This document shows, in pieces, positions 1-9,752 of a stretch of 64,000 nt of DNA. The translations under genes and the position numbers were made by a program. Where the stretch lies: positions 107,711 through 171,710 of the forward strand of contig VGNX01000001.1 in assembly GCA_016865855.1 (NCBI GenBank), given 5' to 3'. This DNA is from Chloroflexota bacterium (lineage in GTDB: Bacteria > Chloroflexota > Dehalococcoidia > GIF9 > UBA5629). Under the pieces are notes generated by a model. The model was not told the origin of the DNA. It saw only the letters and a list, made by a program, of their open reading frames with translations, and ran no database searches. The first letter of the stretch is position 1. Each line of letters begins with the position of its first letter.

Positions 1-857
1 ACCGGCACCGGCGAATTAGAAATAAAGTAGTCACGGAGGGCCTTATTGGCCGCCACGCCGCCAGCCAGCAATATCTGCTTGACGCCCAACCTTTCAGCAG
101 CTTGTATTGCCTTCGTAGCCAGGACATCAACCACCGCTTGCTGAAAGCTAGCCGCTGCCTCGGCTACCCGGGAAGAGTCCGAAAAATCGTTGTCCCTGAC
201 CAAATGGAGAAGAGCTGTTTTCAGCCCGCTGAAGCTAAAATCGTCGCTGCCCTTAAGCCAAGCCCGTGGTAAAGCAAATGATGGCACCCTGTCTTTGGCT
301 GTTGCCTCTATAGCTGGGCCGCCGGGATAACCCAGGCCCAAAATCCTAGCTGCTTTATCGAAGGCCTCACCAGCAGCATCGTCTCGTGTCCGCCCCAGCC
401 TTTGGAACTGCCCGTGTCCTTTCATCATTACCAAATCGCTATGCCCCCCGGAAACAATAAGGCAAAGACAGGGAAAAACAGGCTCATCCCCGCTTAACCA
501 GTTGGCGTAGATATGGCCTTCAAGATGATTGATGCCGATGAGGGGCAAGCCCTGGGCTAGAGCCACCGCTTTAGCTATATTCACCCCGACCAATAATGAG
601 CCGGCCAGACCAGGACCCATGGTTACGGCGATAGCGGCTATATCCTGCCAGGTGGCTTCCGTCTCAGCCATAGCGCTTTCCACCACCGGCAAAGCTGTAA
701 TCAGGTGCTGCCTTGAGGCCACCTCGGGGACAATACCGCCGTAGCGACTGTGTATATCCACCTGAGAGGCGACGACATTTGACAGGATACTAGCTCCGTC
801 TTCAACTACCGCCGCCGCCGTTTCATCGCACGAAGTTTCGATACCAAGTATTTTCAC
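1..857 (-). CDS. tsaD: tRNA N6-adenosine threonylcarbamoyltransferase (partial, truncated by window edge)
   Basis: Reverse-strand translation from GTG at 857: [21 protein letters not shown]...[11 protein letters not shown]...[12 protein letters not shown]...; TsaD/Kae1 motifs. Confidence 0.95.
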   Translation of the reverse strand, partial: MKILGIETSCDETAAAVVEDGASILSNVVASQVDIHSRYGGIVPEVASRQHLITALPVVESAMAETEATWQDIAAIAVTMGPGLAGSLLVGVNIAKAVALAQGLPLIGINHLEGHIYANWLSGDEPVFPCLCLIVSGGHSDLVMMKGHGQFQRLGRTRDDAAGEAFDKAARILGLGYPGGPAIEATAKDRVPSFALPRAWLKGSDDFSFSGLKTALLHLVRDNDFSDSSRVAEAAASFQQAVVDVLATKAIQAAERLGVKQILLAGGVAANKALRDYFISNSPVP

Positions 858-1066
858 AATCGAGATTATAACACAAGTCATTCACGCATCCCGAAATTAG
901 TATCGGCCTCCTCCAACCGATGTAGTCGCGACCCTTTATGGTCGCTTGCGGGTAAGGTTTCGGCGAGGCTAAAGCCTCGCAACTACACATTGTCATTTCA
1001 CCTGCGCTAGATGCTATAATTTAATAAAGGGGATTAAAGATGTGGCATCGAAGACATCTCTAGCAT

Positions 1067-1228
1067 ATGTGCTTCGGCTTTCCTCCCTTCGGCTTCTTCT
1101 GCTACGGGCCAAGGCCTTTCCCCAGCCGTGAAGAACAATTGGAAGTGCTTCAGGAATACAAGAAAGAGCTGGAGAAAGAACTAAAGAACATCGAAAAGGA
1201 AATCCAGGAGCTGAAAAAGAGCAGCTAA
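1067..1228 (+). CDS. Small coiled-coil protein (DUF5320-like?), possibly starting at 1040 with an in-frame TAG
   Basis: MCFGFPPFGFFCYGPRPFPSREEQLEVLQEYKKELEKELKNIEKEIQELKKSS; SD-like GGGG precedes ATG 1040, which is in frame but stops at TAG 1061-1063. Confidence 0.4.
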   Translation: MCFGFPPFGFFCYGPRPFPSREEQLEVLQEYKKELEKELKNIEKEIQELKKSS

Positions 1229-1403
1229 CGGTAATGTTTATTGTCATTGCGAGGAGCATAGCGACGTGGCAATCTCTGAGATTGCTTCGCCTTCGGCTCG
1301 CAATGACGGGTTGGACTTACCAAAGGCTTTCACTAAGTGTATTTGCTACCGAGACCGAACCAGTGTAAAATATTAAAAACACTACTTATGTAAACGGGGG
1401 AAG

Positions 1404-2285
1404 ATGGACACAGGTACTTGGAAAGTTAAATCAGGGTTAGCCCAGATGCTGAAGGGCGGTGTCATCATGGATGTGGTCACACCGGAGCATGCCAAGATCG
1501 CCGAAGACGCCGGAGCCTGTGCTGTCATGGCACTGGAGCGGGTGCCAGCAGACATCCGGGCTGCCGGCGGTGTTGCCCGTATGGCTGACCCGACGATAAT
1601 TGCCGCCATAATGGAAGCGGTGAGCATCCCGGTGATGGCTAAATGCCGCATCGGGCATTTTGTCGAGGCTCAGGTTTTGGAAGCGCTGGGGGTTGACTTC
1701 ATCGACGAATCAGAGGTGCTGACGCCGGCTGACGAAAGCCATCACATCTGGAAACACGATTTCAAGGTCCCCTTCGTCTGCGGCTGCCGCGATTTAGGCG
1801 AAGCCCTGCGCCGCATCGCAGAAGGTGCCGCCATGATTCGCACCAAAGGTGAAGCCGGCAGCGGTAACATCGTTGAAGCCGTAAGACACATGCGGGCAGT
1901 TCAGGATGGCATCCGCAAACTCCAGGGTATGCCTATTGATGAGCTTACCACCGAAGCCAAAAACCTGGGTGCTCCTCTCGAGCTGGTGCTGGAAATACAT
2001 AACACAGGAAAACTACCGGTGGTCAATTTCGCCGCTGGCGGTGTAGCTACGCCGGCCGATGCTGCGCTGATGATGCAACTGGGCGCCGAGGGCGTCTTCG
2101 TCGGCTCGGGCATTTTCAAATCAAGCGACCCAGCGTCAAGGGCTAAAGCCGTCGTCAAAGCCACTACACATTACCGCGACCCGGCAATCATCGCCGAGGT
2201 ATCCAAAGCCTTGGGCACAGCCATGCCTGGGCTGGACATAAAGACCATTCCGCCGGAAGAATTATTGGCCACCAGAGGCTGGTAG
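1404..2285 (+). CDS. pdxS: Pyridoxal 5'-phosphate synthase lyase subunit PdxS
   Basis: [43 protein letters not shown] is the PdxS/SNZ signature. Confidence 0.97.
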   Translation: MDTGTWKVKSGLAQMLKGGVIMDVVTPEHAKIAEDAGACAVMALERVPADIRAAGGVARMADPTIIAAIMEAVSIPVMAKCRIGHFVEAQVLEALGVDFIDESEVLTPADESHHIWKHDFKVPFVCGCRDLGEALRRIAEGAAMIRTKGEAGSGNIVEAVRHMRAVQDGIRKLQGMPIDELTTEAKNLGAPLELVLEIHNTGKLPVVNFAAGGVATPADAALMMQLGAEGVFVGSGIFKSSDPASRAKAVVKATTHYRDPAIIAEVSKALGTAMPGLDIKTIPPEELLATRGW

Positions 2286-2286
2286 A

Positions 2287-3057
2287 GTGAAAATTGGTGT
2301 CCTGGCTCTGCAAGGAGCTGTGACTGAACATATAGGAATGCTATCCGCTTTAGACGCAGAGGCTGTCCCCGTCCGCTTGCCCTCTGAGCTCGATGGCCTG
2401 GACGCACTGGTAATCCCGGGTGGGGAAAGTACCACGATCAGCAAACTGCTGTCTGACTACGGCCTGACGGAGCCGATTCGCAAACTCGCCCAACAAGGCT
2501 TCCCACTGTTTGGGACCTGTGCCGGCCTGGTACTTCTGGCCAAGAAAGTACCCAATCTAGAGATGGAGCCCATCGGGGTTATGGACATCGAGGTGAAGCG
2601 CAATGCCTTCGGCAGACAGGTGGACAGCTTTGAGGCCGACCTGCAGATACCAGCCCTGGACAATGGAACTTTCCACGGCATCTTCATCCGGGCTCCGATA
2701 ATCGAAAAGGCCGAACGCGGTGTTGAGATATTATGTCAATTAAACGGCAGGCCGGTGGCAGTCAGGCAAGGCAAGCTGCTCGCCTGCGCCTTCCACCCAG
2801 AACTGACCGATGATTTGAGATTCCACAGATATTTCCTCGACCTTCTTACAGGAGACAGGTCATCTAATAATCCCGCCAGTCACTCTGAACCCCTCGCCTT
2901 CTATCATTCTGAGCCCTCCGCTTCCTGTCATTCTGAGGAAGCGGAGCGACCGAAGAATCTCTCTCAGAATAAACCCCGCAAACAGGCTAGAGATCCTTCG
3001 CTATCGCTCAGGATGACACGCCAACACCATCCAGGAGATGATATTTGCAAAAGGTAA
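2287..3057 (+). CDS. pdxT: Pyridoxal 5'-phosphate synthase glutaminase subunit PdxT, with repeat-derived C-terminal tail
   Basis: MKIGVLALQGAVTEH...PGGESTTISKLL...GTCAGLVLLA; tail translated from intergenic repeat. Confidence 0.95.
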   Translation: MKIGVLALQGAVTEHIGMLSALDAEAVPVRLPSELDGLDALVIPGGESTTISKLLSDYGLTEPIRKLAQQGFPLFGTCAGLVLLAKKVPNLEMEPIGVMDIEVKRNAFGRQVDSFEADLQIPALDNGTFHGIFIRAPIIEKAERGVEILCQLNGRPVAVRQGKLLACAFHPELTDDLRFHRYFLDLLTGDRSSNNPASHSEPLAFYHSEPSASCHSEEAERPKNLSQNKPRKQARDPSLSLRMTRQHHPGDDICKR

Positions 3058-4541
3058 TTGCTGACGATTTAGACGCCCTGCTTGGTGTCCTGCCACCCCA
3101 CATCCGCCAGGCGCTTCTTGAGCAACCTGACAACAGTGAATTAATTGAAGTAGTCCTTGATCTCGGACGTCCCCCCGAAGCCCGCTATCCGCAAAGGGAA
3201 ATAACCCTTAGCCCCAAAGAGGCCACAGACTCAGATATCAAGCATGTGGTCTCCCGCATCGGCAGCTTCAGCGGCGATAACCGCGCCGGCATCGAGCGCA
3301 CGCTCCATCGAATCTCGGCTATGCGCAACCGGGAGGGACGGATCGTTGGCCTGACCTGCCGCGTAGGCAGAGCTGTCTTCGGCACGGTGAAAATCATCCA
3401 GGACCTTGTCGAGTCAGGCAAAAACGTGCTGCTCCTCGGCCGACCTGGCATCGGCAAAACAACAATGTTGCGCGAAGTAGCCCGTGTCCTGGCCGATGAC
3501 TTCAAAAAGCGGGTAATCGTCGTTGACACCTCCAATGAAATCGCCGGTGACGGTGATATACCCCATCCCGCCATAGGACATACGCGGCGGATGCAGGTGC
3601 CAACACCGACCATGCAGCACGCAGTGATGATTGAAGCCGTGGAAAACCACATGCCCGAGGTCATTATTGTCGATGAAATAGGCACCAGCCTGGAGGCTGA
3701 AGCGGCTCGAACCATCGCCGAACGTGGCGTCCAGCTGGTCGGCACCGCCCACGGAAACAGCCTGGAGAACCTGATGATGAACCCTACTCTGTCCGACCTC
3801 ATCGGCGGCATTCAAACGGTGACCCTGGGAGACGAGGAGGCAAGGCGGCGGCATACACAGAAATCAATTCTGGAGCGCAAGGCACCGCCCACCTTCAATA
3901 TAGTTGTCGAAATCCAGGAACGAGATAGAGTAACTGTTCACCCGGACGTAGGCCAGGCCGTAGATGCTGTTCTTCACGGCAGACCCCAGGAAACCGAAAT
4001 CCGCTGGCTTGATAAAAACGGTGAAGTGAGAAAGGATAAGGCAACAGCTTCCCACGCCTTGAACAAGAAAGAGCCAATACCAAAGAGAGAAGAGTTTCGA
4101 ATATACCTTTTCGGCCTCAACCGCGCTAAGCTGGAAGAGGCTGCCAGAGAGAAAGGGATTACCCTAGAGATTACTAATGAGCTCAAGGGAAGCAACCTAT
4201 TACTTACCACCAAGAACTATTATCGCCGCAAACCGCAGAAGATAAGGGATGCCGAGATAGCCGGCATTCCCATCTATGCCGTCAAAAGCAACAACATTCC
4301 CCAATTGAGACAATGCCTTGACACTATATACGGGCCACACAAAGACACACCCATCAATTCCGCCATTGAAGAAGCCGAAAAAGCGATTACCCAGGTAAGA
4401 GAAGGCAAGGGGCCTGTAGAACTTAGCCCGCAGAATGCCTACATCCGCCGTTTGCAGCATCTCCTGGCCGAACGCCATAGCCTGGCTTCCCATAGCCTGG
4501 GCAAAGAACCAGGAAGAAGAGTACAGATTCTAAAAGGCTAA
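3045..4541 (+). CDS. R3H domain AAA ATPase (Ycf45/SpoIIIAA-like)
   Basis: Walker A GRPGIGKTTMLREVARVLAD, DTSNEIAGDGD, HAVMIEAVENHMPEVIIVDEIG. Confidence 0.85.
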   Translation: MQKVIADDLDALLGVLPPHIRQALLEQPDNSELIEVVLDLGRPPEARYPQREITLSPKEATDSDIKHVVSRIGSFSGDNRAGIERTLHRISAMRNREGRIVGLTCRVGRAVFGTVKIIQDLVESGKNVLLLGRPGIGKTTMLREVARVLADDFKKRVIVVDTSNEIAGDGDIPHPAIGHTRRMQVPTPTMQHAVMIEAVENHMPEVIIVDEIGTSLEAEAARTIAERGVQLVGTAHGNSLENLMMNPTLSDLIGGIQTVTLGDEEARRRHTQKSILERKAPPTFNIVVEIQERDRVTVHPDVGQAVDAVLHGRPQETEIRWLDKNGEVRKDKATASHALNKKEPIPKREEFRIYLFGLNRAKLEEAAREKGITLEITNELKGSNLLLTTKNYYRRKPQKIRDAEIAGIPIYAVKSNNIPQLRQCLDTIYGPHKDTPINSAIEEAEKAITQVREGKGPVELSPQNAYIRRLQHLLAERHSLASHSLGKEPGRRVQILKG

Positions 4542-4691
4542 AACAGCCTTTATTTTGTCGTAGGAGAGGCAAATCTTAAGAGGTGGTATGAATAGCTTAT
4601 GTAGGGACAGACCTTCAGGTCTGTCCGCTTTGGACAGGTCTAAAGACCTGTCCCTACATTTACTTTGCCTTCCCCTGGCAGGAGATAATCC

Positions 4692-5330
4692 ATGAGTCTA
4701 TTCATCACCTTTGAAGGCAGTGAAGGCTGCGGCAAGAGCACACAGGCCAAAGCCCTGTGGAGGAAACTTTCCCGGTTGAGCATCCCCGCAGAGCTGACTC
4801 ACGAGCCCGGCGGCACACCTCTAGGCAACCAGCTGAGACGCGTATTGAAAAGAAGACGCCATGATGAAATCTCACCCCTAGCCGAGATATTGCTCTTTGC
4901 CGCCTGCCGCATCCAACTGGTAACCGAAGTGATTCGCCCCAGCCTGCAGCAAGGCAAGGTGGTCATCTGCGACCGCTTCACCGACTCCACCATAGCTTAC
5001 CAGGGTTATGGTCGTGGGCTGGACCTGGAGACCATAAAAAAAATCAACGAGCTAGCTACCCAAGGAATCAAGCCCAACCTCACTATATTGCTGGACATCC
5101 CCACACAAAAAGGACTGGGCCGCAAGCAATCCACGACAAACGACCGCTTCGAGGCCGAAGACATCGCCTTTCACAACAAAGTAAGAGATGGCTACCTTAA
5201 GTTAGCCGCCCGTGAGCCTGAACGCTGGCTGGTGATAGATGCTACCTTGCCCAGAGCCAGAATTGGTAAAATTATCTGGGACAGGGTCAACCAACTACTT
5301 AACAAGCACCACCTATCATTGCAACCCTGA
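4692..5330 (+). CDS. tmk: Thymidylate kinase
   Basis: MSLFITFEGSEGCGKSTQ...DRFTDSTIAYQGYGRGLD. Confidence 0.95.
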   Translation: MSLFITFEGSEGCGKSTQAKALWRKLSRLSIPAELTHEPGGTPLGNQLRRVLKRRRHDEISPLAEILLFAACRIQLVTEVIRPSLQQGKVVICDRFTDSTIAYQGYGRGLDLETIKKINELATQGIKPNLTILLDIPTQKGLGRKQSTTNDRFEAEDIAFHNKVRDGYLKLAAREPERWLVIDATLPRARIGKIIWDRVNQLLNKHHLSLQP

Positions 5331-5522
5331 TCACAGAACATGTAGTGCGAGGCTTTAGCCTCGCCCGTAACCCAGCCCCAGGCGACCTTATAAGGTCGCC
5401 GCTACATGTGGGATAAGAAAGGGCGACCCTAAAGGGTCGCAACTACATTGGCTGGACTGAAAAATGTAGCGGTTAGAATGTCATTGCAAGCGAAGTGAAG
5501 CAGTCTCATTGTGGGTTTAAAA

Positions 5523-6587
5523 ATGTCTAAAAAGCGGGTAGCTGTAGCCTTAAGCGGCGGCGTGGACTCCTCAACAGCAGCTTTCCTGCTCCAGGAAGCT
5601 GACTACGAGGTCATCGGCCTGACCATGCGTTTGTGGCCTGAGGAGGAAGCAATGCCGGAGAAGCAGCGACATCCCTGCCCATCAACATCAAACATACGTG
5701 ACGCTGAGCATTTCTGCCGGACTCTCGGCATACCTTTTCACCTCCTCAATCTGGAGAACGAGTTCAAACAACATGTAATTGACTACTTCTGCCGGGAATA
5801 CAGTAAAGGCCGAACTCCGAACCCGTGCATTGCCTGTAATCGGCACATAAAATTCGGCTTCCTCCTCGACCAGGCTTTCTCTCTAGACGCCGACTATTTA
5901 GCCACCGGTCATTACGCCAGAATCGAGTACTATAACGACACCTATCATCTGCTCAAAGGCATTGACCCGGACAAAGACCAGTCTTACATGCTCTACACTC
6001 TGGGGCAGGACAAGCTCAGCCGCATACTCTTCCCTCTAGGCAACTACCTCAAAGCCAACGTCCGAGAGCTAGCACGACAAAAGGGCTTACCCACCGCCGG
6101 CAAGCCCAGCAGCCAGGACATCTGCTTCATCGCCTCGGACTACGGCGCTTTCCTCAGCCGGCATTTCACCCCAACCCCGGGACAAATCGTCAACAGTCAT
6201 GGCGAAGTGCTGGGCAGGCACAGGGGAACCGCCCTTTACACCGTGGGACAAAGGCGTGGCCTGGGGCTTATCGCCGCTGAACCGCTCTATGTAACAAAGA
6301 TAGAACCTGATAAGAACCAGCTTATCGTCGGCTCCAAACAAGAGCTTTACAACTCCAGACTCGCTGCCGGAGAAGTGAACTGGATATCCGGAAAAGCTCC
6401 TTCCGAGCCGATGACGGTGGCTGTTAAAATACGCTATCGGTCGCCGGAGGTAGCTGCCACCCTTTACCCGGCGCCGGACTCTGCCGAAGTAAGCTTCCAC
6501 CAGCCACAGCCTGCCATCACCCCGGGGCAAGCTGTGGTTTTCTACCAAGATAACGAGGTCCTAGGCGGTGGCACTATTGAAAGCTAG
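5523..6587 (+). CDS. mnmA: tRNA-specific 2-thiouridylase MnmA
   Basis: VAVALSGGVDSSTAA...GRTPNPCIACNRHIKFG...GHYAR; ATG at 5523 downstream of track start 5511. Confidence 0.95.
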   Translation: MSKKRVAVALSGGVDSSTAAFLLQEADYEVIGLTMRLWPEEEAMPEKQRHPCPSTSNIRDAEHFCRTLGIPFHLLNLENEFKQHVIDYFCREYSKGRTPNPCIACNRHIKFGFLLDQAFSLDADYLATGHYARIEYYNDTYHLLKGIDPDKDQSYMLYTLGQDKLSRILFPLGNYLKANVRELARQKGLPTAGKPSSQDICFIASDYGAFLSRHFTPTPGQIVNSHGEVLGRHRGTALYTVGQRRGLGLIAAEPLYVTKIEPDKNQLIVGSKQELYNSRLAAGEVNWISGKAPSEPMTVAVKIRYRSPEVAATLYPAPDSAEVSFHQPQPAITPGQAVVFYQDNEVLGGGTIES

Positions 6588-7227
6588 AAGCCGCAAACCT
6601 ATATCCGAGCTGCCAAGCTTGAACGAAGAAAATGGGCTTAGCGCCCGAGGCTATCGCCTCATCGCCGGCATAGATGAAGCTGGACGTGGCGCCTTAGCCG
6701 GCCCGGTAGTCGCCGCCGCTGTAATCCTGCCCCAATCACCCGACTTCCCCTGGTTAAAATCGATTCGAGACAGCAAAGAGATCCCGCCGGCCAGACGGGA
6801 GTCCCTCTTCGACCTGATCAAACAGGAGGCCATAGCTATCGGCGTCGGCATCATTGCTCCTCAAACCATTGATGTCATCGGCATTCTCAATGCCACCAAA
6901 GTTGCCATGTGCCAGGCCGTGGAGCAGCTAGCCTGCCCGCCCGACTTCCTGCTAATAGACTACCTGCGCCTGCCTCAGCTTCGCATCTCCCAAAAACCGA
7001 TAGTCCGGGGCGACAAATTATGCCTCTCCATCTCCTGCGCCTCGATTATCGCCAAGGTCAGCCGTGACCGCATTATGGTAGAGCTTGACCAGCTTCATCC
7101 CGGTTACGGCTTAGCCCATCACAAAGGCTATGGCACCAGGGAGCATGTCAGTTGTTTGCATCAGCGGGGCCCTTCGCCCATCCACCGCCATTCCTTCGCC
7201 CCGGTAAGAGAGGCAGCCCAAATATAA
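6568..7227 (+). CDS. rnhB: Ribonuclease HII
   Basis: [23 protein letters not shown]...[14 protein letters not shown]...GYGTREH. Confidence 0.95.
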   Translation: MALLKARSRKPISELPSLNEENGLSARGYRLIAGIDEAGRGALAGPVVAAAVILPQSPDFPWLKSIRDSKEIPPARRESLFDLIKQEAIAIGVGIIAPQTIDVIGILNATKVAMCQAVEQLACPPDFLLIDYLRLPQLRISQKPIVRGDKLCLSISCASIIAKVSRDRIMVELDQLHPGYGLAHHKGYGTREHVSCLHQRGPSPIHRHSFAPVREAAQI

Positions 7228-7517
7228 GAGATTGATTACTAATGTAAAAACATGTAGCCCCGAGGTTTTGACCTCGGGAACCACAACCCTAGCCATAGAG
7301 AAAGGGCCACTTGAAAGGCACCGCTGCACTGCAAACGAATAGCCCCGAGGTTTTAACCTCGGGAAACACAACCACCTGTCATTCTGAAGGAGCGAAGCGA
7401 CTGAAGAATCTCATCCACTCAACATAAACTCCGCGAAGAATCTTTCACTGAAATTATTGCTTTCCCAAGAACCAAAAAGTAGAATAGCAACCATAGATAA
7501 CTCCGATTGACTACACT

Positions 7518-7883
7518 ATGAAACGCAAAGAAGTCGGCACTACTGGCGAAAAGCTAGCCAGGGACTTTCTCAAAAAGAAAGGCTACAAGATTCGTGATAC
7601 CAATTTCCGCTGCCGCGAAGGTGAAATAGACATCATCGCTGAGAAAAAAGGCTATCTCGTCTTCGTCGAAGTCCGCACCAAGACCAGCTCCGGCTTCGGC
7701 AGCCCCGAGGAATCGGTGACCTTTGCCAAAAAGGAAAAACTCATCGCCTCAGCCCTCACCTACCTGTCCGAAGGCAAGAACCTGCCCGAGTCATGGCGCA
7801 TAGACTTCGTCGCCGTCGAACTCGACCAGAAGGGCAAACCCACCCGTATTGACCTGATTGAGAACGCCGTCAGCCAAGATTAG
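7518..7883 (+). CDS. YraN family (UPF0102) endonuclease-like protein
   Basis: GEKLARDFLKKKGYKIRDTNFRCREGEIDIIAEKKGYLVFVEVRTKTSSGFG. Confidence 0.9.
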   Translation: MKRKEVGTTGEKLARDFLKKKGYKIRDTNFRCREGEIDIIAEKKGYLVFVEVRTKTSSGFGSPEESVTFAKKEKLIASALTYLSEGKNLPESWRIDFVAVELDQKGKPTRIDLIENAVSQD

Positions 7884-7986
7884 CCCACAAACACACTAAC
7901 ATACTAAGCAGTGCTCGTTGATACCTAACATGCAGTAAAAACCGCTCCTCTACAGACTTGACTCCAAGGCAAGGCTATCTTATAAT
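7849..7986. repeat. Direct repeat copy 1: yraN 3' end, 3' UTR and promoter (matches 8784-8924)
   Basis: gagaacgccgtcagccaagattagcccacaaacacactaacatactaagcagtgctcgtt near-identical in both copies, continuing into a TTGAC..N17..TA-AT promoter. Confidence 0.9.
7958..7986 (+). promoter_or_regulatory. Sigma70-like promoter of the MNT-HEPN operon
   Basis: TTGACT-N17-TATAAT (7958-7963, 7981-7986). Confidence 0.75.
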
Positions 7987-8014
7987 TCACACGGATGAAC
8001 ATTTATTCACGTCG

Positions 8015-8545
8015 ATGAATCTTGCGGACCAAATCTCAATACGAATACTGGCTGCCATAGCCGAAGACATTGAGCGAGAATACTACCAGCGCGAGATAGC
8101 CAGGCTGGCCGGGATCAGCATCGGTGCCACGAGCCAGAAACTGCGGAAGCTCTCTGAGGGTGGTTTGGTGAACTCGAGGAAATCCGGCAAGATGATGTTC
8201 TACCGCTACAATCTAGAGGATCCTGTGGCAAAGCAGTTCAAGATACTCTTGAACGTGAATGCAGTCCATGGGATGGTTCAAGAACTGAGAGATTATGCCA
8301 GGCGGATCATACTATTTGGCAGTTGTGCCGAAGGCACGAATACAAAAAGAAGCGACATAGACCTGCTAGTGATTAGTGAAGCCGGCAAGAGGGTGAGAGA
8401 CACAGCCAGTAAATATGCTTCGAAACTGGACAGAAAAGTGTCTCCTGTGGTAATGAACGCCAATGAATTCCGCCAATTACGTTCAAAAGACAGACCTCTA
8501 TACGAAAGAATCAGCAAAGGGATCGTATTATGGGAGAGCCAGTAA
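8015..8545 (+). CDS. Winged-HTH plus MNT-type nucleotidyltransferase (antitoxin-like)
   Basis: YYQREIARLAGISIGATSQKLRKLSEGGLV (wHTH) and RRIILFGSCAEGTNTKRSDIDLLVIS (GSxAxGxxxxxSDIDLLV). Confidence 0.85.
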   Translation: MNLADQISIRILAAIAEDIEREYYQREIARLAGISIGATSQKLRKLSEGGLVNSRKSGKMMFYRYNLEDPVAKQFKILLNVNAVHGMVQELRDYARRIILFGSCAEGTNTKRSDIDLLVISEAGKRVRDTASKYASKLDRKVSPVVMNANEFRQLRSKDRPLYERISKGIVLWESQ

Positions 8546-8742
8546 GTTACGAGATCAGGAAGCTCCTGCAAGAACGAAAGTTGCTACAAATAAAACCTGA
8601 CAGGAAACTGGTGACCAAAGAGATCAAAGGGGCTGAATATGACCTAAGTCGTGCCATGGAATCCTTATCCAATTCCACCGAAGTGGTCAATGATGCCCAG
8701 AAGTTCCTCGATGCGGCTAAACAGCTCTTGCGCTTCAGGTAG
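8530..8742 (+). pseudogene. Truncated HEPN-domain protein (N-terminal part only)
   Basis: 70 aa, overlaps the MNT stop, ends before the catalytic HEPN helix; no RX4-6H motif. Confidence 0.6.
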
Positions 8743-8783
8743 GTTCATATCGCCTTCGTCATAACGGACAAACTTCGTCGCCA

Positions 8784-8924
8784 TCGACCTCATCGAGAAC
8801 GCCGTCAGCCAAGATTAGCCCACAAACACACTAACATACTAAGCAGTGCTCGTTCATACCTAACATGCAGTAAAAACCTCTCCACCAGCAACATCTTGAC
8901 ACCCGGCAAGTGCGGTCTTAATAT
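8784..8924. repeat. Direct repeat copy 2 of 7849-7986
   Basis: Same yraN tail (NFVAIDLIENAVSQD*) and spacer; ends in TTGACA-N17-TAATAT. Confidence 0.9.
8896..8924 (+). promoter_or_regulatory. Sigma70-like promoter upstream of MBL-fold gene
   Basis: TTGACA-N17-TAATAT. Confidence 0.7.
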
Positions 8925-8957
8925 AGCCATTGTAACTAGCGCAAGGAGGAGGTTGAA

Positions 8958-9638
8958 ATGCCAGAACAAGGCTCATCAGTGATTCAAATTCCCCTGGGCA
9001 GGGCCAATGCCTTTGTCATTTGGGGTAAGCGCCCGGTTATTGTTGACACTGGCTATCCGGGCAGCGCTCCAGCCATTTTAGACAAGCTCACTGAAAACGG
9101 CATCGACCCCAAGTCAGTCTCTCTCATTCTCATCACTCACGGCCATACCGACCACTTCGGCAGCGCTGCCAATTTGAAGGAGCGAACCGGTGCCAAGGTA
9201 GCCATCCATAAACTTGATGCTGAGGCTGCCAGAAAAGGGCAAGACCCTCCTCTTAACCCAACCGGAGCCATCGGCCGCTTGTTCATATCCCTACTGACAC
9301 GAAGGGGCCCGGCAAAAGCTCCGTCTTTTGAACCCGACATCCTCATCGACGGCGAAATGGACCTCAAGAAATTCGGCATCGACGGCAAGATAATACACAC
9401 GCCGGGACACACTCCCGGCTCCGTATCAGTGATATCGTCCGGCGGCGAGGTCATCGTCGGCGACCTGATTATGAGGGGAATATTCCGCTGGTGGCAGCCG
9501 AACTATCCACTGTTCGCCGACAATATGGCACAGCTAAATGAAAGCATTCAGCTAATACTGCGCAGGAAACCGTCAAAAATCTTCTCCGGCCACAGCGGTC
9601 CCTTCAACCCCAAAACCGTCCTGCGCAGGTTTTCCTAG
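8958..9638 (+). CDS. MBL-fold metallo-hydrolase
   Basis: LILITHGHTDHFGSAANL ... HTPGHTPGSVSVI; AAGGAGG RBS. Confidence 0.9.
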   Translation: MPEQGSSVIQIPLGRANAFVIWGKRPVIVDTGYPGSAPAILDKLTENGIDPKSVSLILITHGHTDHFGSAANLKERTGAKVAIHKLDAEAARKGQDPPLNPTGAIGRLFISLLTRRGPAKAPSFEPDILIDGEMDLKKFGIDGKIIHTPGHTPGSVSVISSGGEVIVGDLIMRGIFRWWQPNYPLFADNMAQLNESIQLILRRKPSKIFSGHSGPFNPKTVLRRFS

Positions 9639-9752
9639 AGAAGAGCCGTAATAGTAAAAACATGGCCAGCCTTGCAGCTAAAACTTGATTTCATACCGGC
9701 ATTACTACTAGTTATGTTTTGGCGCCTTATTGATTTTATTTTCAGGGAAGTT

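Noticed and set aside
3185-3811. 208-aa antisense ORF inside the R3H ATPase gene
   Set aside because: Opposite-strand shadow of a clearly coding frame; low-complexity S/R/P composition.
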